DNA from: DASTDH01 sp041167675 | Lineage (GTDB): Bacteria > Verrucomicrobiota > Verrucomicrobiia > Chthoniobacterales > JAFAMB01 | DNA: 21,254 nt | Direction: 5' to 3' | Assembly (NCBI GenBank): GCA_041167675.1 | Contig: JBEEIB010000178.1 | Span: 1 to 21,254, forward strand | Part shown: in pieces, positions 7,709 through 14,581 of the stretch | Layout: each line of letters begins with the position of its first letter | Numbering within the stretch: position 1 is the first letter of the stretch | Translations under genes and position numbers: made by a program | The notes under the pieces: generated by a model | The model's database searches: none | What the model was told of the DNA's origin: nothing | The model's input: the letters and a program-made list of their open reading frames with translations, nothing else

Positions 7709-8508
7709 CTAGTTTGCCGCCGGCAAAATACCTAGCGAAGCCAAGCATTGGCGCGCGACGACCATCCGTTTCGGTGCGTCCTCGTCTTTGGTTATATCAA
7801 GGTTCAACGCAAAGAAATAGGTATCATTGTCGGTCTCTACCCAGCCAACCCACCATCCAATCGCGGGGGTCCGAGAAACGCCCAAACCGCTCTTGGCGCG
7901 AGGGATGTATTTGGAGCTTGCTTCGTTGATCAGCATATCTTTCACGATCAAGCTGCTGCGTTCGCTGACCGGCAGCTGGTTGAGGTAAAACTTCTTCAGA
8001 AACTCGATCTGTTGCAGGGCAGTGATGCGGAGCTGGCCATCGAGCCAAAAGTGGTCAACCCGGCCGGAGACATCCTCATTTCCGTAGCCAAACTTCTTTA
8101 AGAATTCCGCCTCGCGCCGCTCCCCAACCTGGCGGGCGATTTCCTGGTATACCCAGACGACCGAATACTTTAGAGCACTTCTAAACGTCTGATCGCGATC
8201 CCAAGCCTCAACCCTGCGCTTTTGCCCATCCCATTTGAAGCTTTGATTTTCATCTTTCACAACCCCGGTCTCCAAAGCGATCAACGAATGGGGATCTTGT
8301 AAGTTGATGCGGGGATAAACGGTTCTGCTGCCTTTTGCGGGTTGTAAACATGAGTCTCTTCCTTCGCGAGATCAGTCACAACGATTGTTCCAGCAGCGCC
8401 GCTGGCCTCGAAATATGATTTCCATTCGGGATGCTCTGTCGTTTCGCTGGCCACACTCGACATTCCAAGACTCAAGCAAATTGGGAGGACCAAGAAAATC
8501 GTTCGCAT
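7709..8508 (-). pseudogene. bla: Class D (OXA-type) beta-lactamase with a one-base frameshift
   Basis: Two adjoining frames make one class D serine beta-lactamase of normal length. The first part (from the ATG at 8508) has a signal peptide, LFLVLP-like core after MRTI, and the active-site STYK (S68-K71). The second part carries SVVWVYQ (the SxV motif), YGNEDVSG (YGN motif), FWLDGQLRI and KSGLG (the KSG box). The first frame ends in IPIR then stop; adding one A between 8290 and 8289 (minus strand) restores IPNSLIALETG, the usual class D sequence. The protein would act in the periplasm on beta-lactams. All motifs are intact, so either a recent mutation or a base lost in sequencing. TTG (8544) and ATG (8535) are alternative starts. 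Confidence 0.88.
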
Positions 8509-8559
8509 AGGCGATCGACATACCGAGAACGGCATTGAGCGCAAGGGCGCGCAGAGGCC

Positions 8560-8593
8560 TTCAGCACCTCCCGGGGAACAGAACGCTGCTGAA
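8560..8593 (-). terminator. Hairpin downstream of the nagB fusion gene
   Basis: Arms TTCAGCA and TGCTGAA (7 bp, 20-nt loop) lie 33 bases past the stop codon on the minus strand. No T-tract follows, so a terminator role is weakly supported. Confidence 0.25.
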
Positions 8594-8625
8594 TCCCGTC
8601 GTATCCGTGATGCAATTCTGACGCC

Positions 8626-10551
8626 CTACCGAAGCCTGGTATGTACTGCGCTCTCCTTGTGCACTCGAAACGACTCGATCGCCTCGTATTCAGCTAGTCC
8701 CAGACGGTCGTAATGTTGCGCAGTTTCCCGGTTTATCTGTTCGGCCTGCTGCCAGCCTTCGCCTGCTTGGGTCTCGGTAAACGGAGTTTGGCTCCGCTGA
8801 GAGCGGTGATGATAGAGACAATCCAACTTGATGGCGAGTTCAGCCGGGCTCAGAGGCACCGCCATGTCGATCTCGTGCGGAGGCCATGGCCGCTCATTGG
8901 ACGCATAAAACCAGATCTGACAGTTAGGGAACCACGGCTCGCTGGTGCAAGTCCGCAACGCCGCAGAACCCAATTGAAAGGCGATACCCGCTATACTGCT
9001 GGGATCTGCTCCAGCGCCGGTCAGATAGATCTGGTGCGGTTGAACCAGGCAGATCAGAGCGGCAATCGACTTAACATCATCCGGACCCCATCTGAACTGC
9101 CGATACCGCCCCTGCTCGTAAAACGCTAAATCAAGAAAGCGAACTCGCTCCAGATTCAAACCAAGGATTTGGCAGGAGGCGCGCGCCTCTGCTTTGCGAA
9201 TCAGACCCTTGAAGCGACGAAGTTCCGGGCTGTCCTCATCAAAAGGGGCTTTCTTTTCTGTCTCCTCGGCGAGCGCCCCGAGACGAGCCAGGGAATCTGG
9301 TTGAGATACCCCGAGCTCATGCAAAAGGCTGAAGGCCATTCGGGCTTCTCCGTCGGGAACGCTGAGATTACCTGACGTCAGATAAGCAAGCGTAACCTCG
9401 TGCCGTTGGTTGACGAGCCGATGAAGCGTTCCGGCCATCCCGATCTCTGCATCCAACGGCTCCGGACTAAACACCAACACTCGTTTAAACGGCGGCTCAG
9501 CCGGGACAGGACGATTGGTATCATCAGCATTGGGCTTACCTCCTGGCCAACCGGTGATCGTGTGCTGAAGCTCGTTGAAGATCCGGATATTCAAACCATA
9601 GGCCGAGCCGGTCTCCACCAAAAGGGGAGCAAGGGCGTTCTCGGTATAATCTTCGTCCCCGAGCCGGAGGACAGGTTTTTTGCGCTCGCCAGCAAGCCAA
9701 CTGACAGCCTTTCGGGCGAGGTTTCGATCCCACTTAACCGGACCAACTTTCCAAGGAGTTCGGAAACGCGATAATTCACTCGCGGCGGCTTGATCAATAT
9801 AACAGCCGCAATCGGGATGGCGCTGCAGGAAACTGGCCGGTACCGCATCGGTCTCAGGTCCTTCGATTGCAGCACGGAGAATGGGCGCTTTGGACTCGCC
9901 CCAACCAAGTAACAGAATCTGGCGGGCCTGGAGGATGGTGCCAATTCCCATGGTAATTGCATAGGCCGGGACATTGGCTTCGCCACGAAAATCCCGAGCA
10001 GCATCCCGTCGCGTCAAGCGATCAAGGGCTACCATCCGAGTCCGCGAGTCAGGGCCCGATCCGGGCTCGTTAAATCCGATGTGGCCGGTGCGACCAATTC
10101 CAACGATCTGAATATCGATCCCGCCCGCTTCCTCTATCTGGCTCTCATAATCAGCGCAGTATTCAAATACTTTATCGCGTTCGACCAGGCCGTCAGGCAC
10201 ATGCGTCTGCTGGGGCGGCAGATCCACATGACGGAAGAGCTGGACCTCCATGAAGTGCCGATAACTCTCCGGATGGTCGGGAGAGAGACCGTAATATTCA
10301 TCGAGATTGAAGGTGACAACGTTTTGAAACGAAAGTCCCTCCTCTCGATGTAGCCGAATCAACTCCTGGTACAGCTTCACCGGCGTGGAGCCCGTGGCCA
10401 GGCCAAGTACGACTCGACGATCGTCACTTTGGCGTTGTCGAATAACGTCCGAGATAATTGACGCTAATTCGCGGACGGCTGTTTCCGAGCCATGAAAGAC
10501 TTTCGTCCGGATCTTTTCGAACTGTTCGGCTTCAGTGATGGAATTAGACAT
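8626..10551 (-). CDS. nagB: Glucosamine-6-phosphate deaminase fused to a degenerate PIG-L/LmbE-like domain
   Basis: A 641-residue two-domain protein. Residues 1-270 are a NagB sugar-phosphate deaminase (glucosamine 6-phosphate to fructose 6-phosphate and ammonia): LGLATGSTPVKLYQELI (49-65), FNLDEYYGL (81-89, with the catalytic Asp84), GIGRTGHIGFNEPGS (151-165, His157 and Glu162) and Lys221 in WGESKAP. The position of E. coli Asp141 is Thr155. Residues 355-580 match the PIG-L deacetylase domain that accompanies NagB in Bacteroidota and Verrucomicrobiota fusions. Here the zinc motif, normally HPDD, reads EPLD (364-367) and the later DPHxxH reads DPSSIA (516-521). The domain is therefore probably not a deacetylase, perhaps a binding or structural module. 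The ATG start is good for the NagB domain; a duplicated copy of the start region lies 31 bp upstream. The gene diverges from the importer operon. Confidence 0.9.
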   Translation of the reverse strand: MSNSITEAEQFEKIRTKVFHGSETAVRELASIISDVIRQRQSDDRRVVLGLATGSTPVKLYQELIRLHREEGLSFQNVVTFNLDEYYGLSPDHPESYRHFMEVQLFRHVDLPPQQTHVPDGLVERDKVFEYCADYESQIEEAGGIDIQIVGIGRTGHIGFNEPGSGPDSRTRMVALDRLTRRDAARDFRGEANVPAYAITMGIGTILQARQILLLGWGESKAPILRAAIEGPETDAVPASFLQRHPDCGCYIDQAAASELSRFRTPWKVGPVKWDRNLARKAVSWLAGERKKPVLRLGDEDYTENALAPLLVETGSAYGLNIRIFNELQHTITGWPGGKPNADDTNRPVPAEPPFKRVLVFSPEPLDAEIGMAGTLHRLVNQRHEVTLAYLTSGNLSVPDGEARMAFSLLHELGVSQPDSLARLGALAEETEKKAPFDEDSPELRRFKGLIRKAEARASCQILGLNLERVRFLDLAFYEQGRYRQFRWGPDDVKSIAALICLVQPHQIYLTGAGADPSSIAGIAFQLGSAALRTCTSEPWFPNCQIWFYASNERPWPPHEIDMAVPLSPAELAIKLDCLYHHRSQRSQTPFTETQAGEGWQQAEQINRETAQHYDRLGLAEYEAIESFRVHKESAVHTRLR

Positions 10552-10591
10552 AATGTTCGGTTCCAGTGATGAAATTAGGCATAATATTCAT
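10530..10591. repeat. 31-bp direct tandem duplication over the nagB start codon
   Basis: Units 10530-10560 and 10561-10591 match at 24 of 31 positions; the shared core includes CAGTGATG, AATTAG and CATAAT. The first unit contains the nagB ATG (10549-10551, minus strand). The second contains another ATG (10580-10582) in a different frame, because 31 is not a multiple of 3. It opens a 12-codon frame whose TAA (10544-10546) lies inside the nagB start. Confidence 0.65.
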
Positions 10592-10902
10592 GTTCCCGCG
10601 AAACGGTGCGGTTCGGTTGGAACGTATGATTCTACAGGGAAGCACTCATACCGGATTCGTCGAGCCAGATCGATGAAAGCAACCGCAGCCAGATGTAGCT
10701 TGCGGAGTCGGGTTTCGTCCCACGATTATCCGACTGGTAGATCTCTCGCACCATATGGGGCTACACGCCTGGTCGTCGATGCCAACGAATCCGCGAATGC
10801 GACATCGTCGCAAAAATTTGCACAAAGCATTTTCCCGTCTTCTGAAACTATGCATACTGCAACGATCTAGTTCACTCAGAAACACGAATTCCCCATCGCA
10901 GA

Positions 10903-10914
10903 ATGAACGTTCAT
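10903..10914. promoter_or_regulatory. 12-bp palindrome, candidate operator
   Basis: ATGAACGTTCAT is a perfect palindrome, 210 bp upstream of the binding-protein gene and 352 bp from nagB. Size and place suit a dimeric repressor site (LacI or GntR type), but no regulator gene is in the window. Confidence 0.3.
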
Positions 10915-10989
10915 ACTGTATTGCGGCTCATCTTGAAAAAAGGAGGTAAAATCACCCACTCAAGCGTCCAGATTTTTAAAATGCTCGGC

Positions 10990-11098
10990 CGGTCTCTCTG
11001 ACCGAAGTCACTGCTGATCCGAAGTGGGAAACACGTCGAACGCTTCGGATTACCAACCAGCACAGGTCAATGTGCAAGAGAAGCAGCTAAACCGCTGC
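10990..11098 (+). promoter_or_regulatory. Structured leader with three hairpins before the importer operon
   Basis: Three stems occur in a row: CGGTC/GACCG with a 5-nt loop (10990-11004), ATCCGAAG/CTTCGGAT with an 18-nt loop (11017-11050), and GCAGC/GCTGC with a 6-nt loop (11083-11098). The last ends 25 bases before the ATG. The arrangement could be a cis-acting RNA. It does not match a riboswitch class that I recognise. Confidence 0.35.
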
Positions 11099-11123
11099 AC
11101 ATCCAATTTTCCCCCTTTTATCC

Positions 11124-12455
11124 ATGAGAAGATTTTTCTGTAACTTCATTTTCCTCCTGCTATCTGCCAGCACTCAGTTTGCCGGCGCTTGGTCGCTCGA
11201 AGAAGCGGCTAAACCGTACAGTGGCACGGAGGTCTCCATGATTTTCCTCGATCGTCCGGGCTACAACGCAATCATCAAATTGCTTCCGGACTTTGAAAAG
11301 AGAACCGGCATCAAAATCAAGTACCAGATCGTTCCTTACGAAAATACACGTGAGAAAGAGGAACTCGATTTCAGTTCCAACGGTGAGCTAACTGTTGCCT
11401 TAGTTGACCTCGTTTGGATTGGTGAATTCGCTGAGGCCGGCTGGATCGTGCCGTTCGAAGAAATCAAAAAGAAGTATCCCGATATCATCGATCCGAATTT
11501 TGACATTAACGACTTTATCCCGTTGATCCTAAACGCTTTTGGGACCTGGCAAGGCAAAGTCTACGGTCCCCCTTTCGACAACTACTCAGGGCTCCTTTAC
11601 TACAACAAGGACATGCTCAAGGAGGCCGGTTTCGACAAGCCGCCGGAAACCTGGGACGAGCTGATCAATACCTATGCTCCGAAGCTGACCAAGAACAGCA
11701 AGTACGCTTTCGCCCTTCAATCCAGACGAGGAGAGACGCAATCGTGTGATAGCTTTATGCGCTTCCTTTGGCCATGGGGTGGATCCCTGTTGGATGCCAA
11801 ATTCCACTCGAATTTGGGCAACCCAAAGAGCCAGGAGGGCCTGAACTTCCGGCAGTCCTTAGAGAAATATATGCCGCCGGGAATCGTGGATTACGACCAC
11901 AGCGATGCGGTTAACGCTTTGGCCCAAGGAAACGTGGCGATGATTACCGAATGGTCGGCATTCTATTCGACATTAGTTGATCCAAAGAACTCCAAGATTG
12001 TGGATAAACTCGGCGTTGCGCCCGAACCAAAAGGACCAGACGGCCGAAAACCGGCGCTCGGTGGCTTTTCGCTCGCAGTCGCCAGTCAGGCCAACGACAA
12101 ACAAAAGGCAGCGGCTTGGTTGTTTATCCAATGGGCCACAGGCAAAGAGATCGGAAAGCAATACGTCGAGGCCGGCGGTATAAGTGGCCGGCAATCGACC
12201 TATAAAGATCCCGCTTTGTTGGCGAAATATCCGTTTATCCAACCGATGCTCGACTCGTGGCAGCAGGGGGTACCAGAGTATCGGCCGCGATTTTCTGAAT
12301 GGTCTAAACTGACAGACATCATTGCTGAATGGGGTACGAAGATGATGTTGAATCAGGTTTCAGTGAAACAGGGTTCCGATGAGATCGGTACGCGAACCGA
12401 GGCCGTACTGAAAGATGCGGGTTATTACGATGGCAAGAAACCGCTAGCGCAATGA
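11124..12455 (+). CDS. ABC transporter substrate-binding protein, family 1 (sugar/polyol type)
   Basis: A 443-residue secreted binding protein of the MalE/UgpB/SmoE class that captures a carbohydrate in the periplasm for import. A signal peptide covers about residues 1-22 (RR after the start, then a hydrophobic core, cleavage near AGA/WSL). There is no lipobox cysteine, so it should be soluble. Family-like segments are LLPDFEKRTGIKI (50-62), VYGPPFDNYSGLLYYNKDML, ETWDEL and ALAQGNVAMITEW, with the final helices around WGTKMMLNQV. It heads a same-strand run with two permeases and a polyol dehydrogenase, which points to a sugar alcohol or related ligand. No Shine-Dalgarno is seen before the ATG. 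Two strong hairpins follow the stop codon. Confidence 0.92.
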   Translation: MRRFFCNFIFLLLSASTQFAGAWSLEEAAKPYSGTEVSMIFLDRPGYNAIIKLLPDFEKRTGIKIKYQIVPYENTREKEELDFSSNGELTVALVDLVWIGEFAEAGWIVPFEEIKKKYPDIIDPNFDINDFIPLILNAFGTWQGKVYGPPFDNYSGLLYYNKDMLKEAGFDKPPETWDELINTYAPKLTKNSKYAFALQSRRGETQSCDSFMRFLWPWGGSLLDAKFHSNLGNPKSQEGLNFRQSLEKYMPPGIVDYDHSDAVNALAQGNVAMITEWSAFYSTLVDPKNSKIVDKLGVAPEPKGPDGRKPALGGFSLAVASQANDKQKAAAWLFIQWATGKEIGKQYVEAGGISGRQSTYKDPALLAKYPFIQPMLDSWQQGVPEYRPRFSEWSKLTDIIAEWGTKMMLNQVSVKQGSDEIGTRTEAVLKDAGYYDGKKPLAQ

Positions 12456-12465
12456 GGAAATCTGG

Positions 12466-12540
12466 ACGCGCGCTTAGGACTCGATCCGAGGCGCGCGTAT
12501 CCGGGCGACCCCCGACGACGGACAGGAGCCACTGGTGGCT
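12466..12540 (+). promoter_or_regulatory. Two intercistronic hairpins between binding protein and permease genes
   Basis: The first has 8-bp perfect arms ACGCGCGC (12466-12473) and GCGCGCGT (12491-12498), and its 17-nt loop can partly pair further. The second is AGCCAC/GTGGCT with a 2-nt loop (12527-12540). Neither has a T-tract. As between E. coli malE and malF, such stems may protect the binding-protein mRNA and lower permease expression; this is inference from position. Confidence 0.5.
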
Positions 12541-12554
12541 GCCGGGAACAGCCC

Positions 12555-13607
12555 ATGATAGAACAGCGACCTCCCGCCAACACTTCCACTGATCCAGTAA
12601 AGCCAAGCCGTAAGGGAAAACTCATGCCGATTCGGGCTGTACCCAGGAAGACCTATTCCAGCGGAGTCATCTTCTTTCTCGCTCCGGCAGTCATCGTGCT
12701 TTTGGCGGTCGGGATTTTTCCTCTGCTTTTCGCGGTTTGGAACTCAATGCACGAGTTTATTCTGAGCCGAGCCCGCATCTACGCCGCCCACGGCCAACCG
12801 TTTCTTTGGTTTCAAAATTATCTGGGTCTGGTGAATGACGCTGGATTCAGGGAATCGCTCTTTCGCACATTTGTCTTTCTTCTTATCAATCTTCCTATCC
12901 AACTCGTCCTGGGACTGCTCATCGCGCTATTGCTGCACAAGGTTGGCCACGAGTGGCTGAAAAACATTTGTCGCGTGTCGCTGGTGATCCCTCTCGCTAC
13001 GACCCTTGCCGTCGTCGGTCTAATGGGGCGCCTCATGTTCAATAGCAGCTTCGGTGTAGTGAACTATGCCGTGGCCACGGTTATATCGCTTTTCCATTCG
13101 ATCGGACCGCTGCTCCAGGGACACTTTCAAGTGCTGCATGGATTCTGGCGGCACGTGGTTCCCTCGAACATGATCGACTGGCTGGGGAATCCAAACCTGG
13201 CCTTTGCCACCGTGTCGATTATGGATTGCTGGCAGTGGACCCCGTTTTGTGCGCTGGTCTTACTCTCCAGTCTTACCCTCGTACCGCCAGAAATTGAAGA
13301 AGCGGCCAAGCTCGAGACGGATCGTTGGTGGCAAGTCCTCTGGCGAGTGCAGCTTCCATTTATGTTGCCAGGAATCACCGCAATTTTGATTCTGAGAACC
13401 GCGGACATTTTGAAAATGTTCGACGTGGTCTACACGATGACCCAGGGCGGTCCAGGTAACGCGACCGACTTAATCAGTGTCTACGTTCAACGGGTCGGCT
13501 TTCGACAAGTCGACCAGGGCGTTGCCTCGGCCCAAGCGATCGTCCTGCTGATCATCACCATCATTCTTTCGCGCATTTACATTCGCTACTTCTATCGGGA
13601 GATTTGA
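12555..13607 (+). CDS. ABC transporter permease, MalF/UgpA type
   Basis: A 350-residue inner-membrane permease with about six hydrophobic segments (36-62, 103-127, 140-162, 215-245 region, 271-285, 325-345). The cytoplasmic EAA loop that docks the ATPase is at 249-273 (EEAAKLETDRWWQVLWRVQL and on to P272). The usual glycine of that loop is replaced by Thr255. The ATG at 12624 (MPIRAVP) would shorten the protein by 23 residues and also fits family length. It follows the binding protein after 99 bases and ends one base before the second permease's ATG, so the two permeases are translationally linked. Confidence 0.92.
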   Translation: MIEQRPPANTSTDPVKPSRKGKLMPIRAVPRKTYSSGVIFFLAPAVIVLLAVGIFPLLFAVWNSMHEFILSRARIYAAHGQPFLWFQNYLGLVNDAGFRESLFRTFVFLLINLPIQLVLGLLIALLLHKVGHEWLKNICRVSLVIPLATTLAVVGLMGRLMFNSSFGVVNYAVATVISLFHSIGPLLQGHFQVLHGFWRHVVPSNMIDWLGNPNLAFATVSIMDCWQWTPFCALVLLSSLTLVPPEIEEAAKLETDRWWQVLWRVQLPFMLPGITAILILRTADILKMFDVVYTMTQGGPGNATDLISVYVQRVGFRQVDQGVASAQAIVLLIITIILSRIYIRYFYREI

Positions 13608-13608
13608 A

Positions 13609-14439
13609 ATGGCTGCCATTCGCATCAGCAAGAGAAGGTTCGGTATTGCCCATTTCATCGGACTACTGCTCATTCTATTTTTCTGCATCTTTCCGTTTTA
13701 TTGGATGGTTTCTTCTTCACTGAAGGATCCACAGCTCATTCTCTCACAAAAGCCGACGCTGACTTTTCAACCGACACTCGAAAACTACCAAGACGCCTTC
13801 CAGCGGAATGTCGGCGGCAGCCTCGGAATCTCATTGTTTGTAGCGCTGACGACCACCGCGCTCTCGTTGCTCTTGGGCACACCGGCCGCTTACGCCTTGG
13901 CTCGTTTCGATTTCAGAGGGAAGAGAGATATCTGGTTCTGGTTCATCACGAACCGGATGGTAAGCCCAATCGTATTGGCGCTTCCCTTTTTCCTTTTAGC
14001 GAGCAACTTTCATCTGATCGGCAACCCGATTGTATTGGTTTTTATCTACCTGACGTTCAATGTGCCAATCGTAGTCTGGATCTGTTCCGACCAATTTCGC
14101 GGAATTCCCAAGGAGCTGGACGAGGCTGCCACTCTGGAAGGCTACAATTCGTTCAGCATCTTCTGGCGAGTTGCTCTTCCCCTCGGCGCACCAGGTATCG
14201 CTGTTTCCGCCATTTTCTGTTTTATCTTCTCCTGGAACGAATTGCTTTACGCGCTCATTTTGATGCGGAGGGAGACGCAAACTGCTCCAGTAGTGGCGAC
14301 CAGCTTCATGAGTGGCTACCAGGTCCCATGGGGTCAAATCATGGCCACCGGGACGCTAGTTGCCCTTCCGGTCATTATCTTCAGCCTGATTGTTTCCCGA
14401 CAGATGGTGCGAGGCTTAACCATGGGAGCGATCAAGTAG
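13609..14439 (+). CDS. ABC transporter permease, MalG/UgpE type
   Basis: A 276-residue permease, partner of the preceding one in a heterodimeric sugar channel. Typical marks are the N-terminal segment FFCIFPFYWMVSSSLKDP (24-41), the hydrophobic segments near 72-95, 107-133, 138-160, 195-215 and 240-265, and a normal EAA loop at 172-196 (DEAATLEGYNSFSIFWRVAL) with its glycine. The start codon is one base after the stop of the first permease. The next same-strand gene is the polyol dehydrogenase after 142 bases, where a small hairpin and possible promoter lie. Confidence 0.93.
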   Translation: MAAIRISKRRFGIAHFIGLLLILFFCIFPFYWMVSSSLKDPQLILSQKPTLTFQPTLENYQDAFQRNVGGSLGISLFVALTTTALSLLLGTPAAYALARFDFRGKRDIWFWFITNRMVSPIVLALPFFLLASNFHLIGNPIVLVFIYLTFNVPIVVWICSDQFRGIPKELDEAATLEGYNSFSIFWRVALPLGAPGIAVSAIFCFIFSWNELLYALILMRRETQTAPVVATSFMSGYQVPWGQIMATGTLVALPVIIFSLIVSRQMVRGLTMGAIK

Positions 14440-14440
14440 C

Positions 14441-14453
14441 AGCCCGTCGGGCT
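14441..14453 (+). terminator. Small hairpin after the second permease
   Basis: AGCCCG and CGGGCT meet around a single T two bases past the permease stop codon. No T-run follows, so it may only mark the end of the transporter mRNA or block exonucleases. Confidence 0.25.
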
Positions 14454-14566
14454 TGGAATTGAGCGCTGCGGAGCAGACAAATCTGACAGGCTGATAGCGG
14501 AAGTTGTATTTGTAACCAAATGTGCCTGAATAAAATGTATCTAAGAAAATTAAACCCCCGAACCGG

Positions 14567-14572
14567 AAGGAG
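14567..14572 (+). promoter_or_regulatory. Shine-Dalgarno that sets the polyol dehydrogenase GTG start
   Basis: AAGGAG, nine bases before the GTG at 14582. It supports translation of the N-terminal extension with the duplicated peptide rather than a start at the later ATG codons. Confidence 0.7.
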
Positions 14573-14581
14573 AATCGATCC

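Larger units (their letters stand above)
10592..11123. other. Divergent control region between nagB fusion and importer operon
   Basis: About 530 bases with no convincing gene; frames here are short and unlike any family I know. It must hold promoters for both directions, but no clean -35/-10 pair stands out. It contains a 12-bp palindrome, an AAGGAGGT at 10940-10947 not followed by a start codon at useful spacing, and three hairpins before the binding-protein ATG. The binding-protein gene itself has no Shine-Dalgarno in front of its ATG. Confidence 0.55.

Noticed and set aside
13701..14462. 253-codon plus frame inside the second permease
   Set aside because: Shadow frame of a clear ABC permease; lacks any protein family features.
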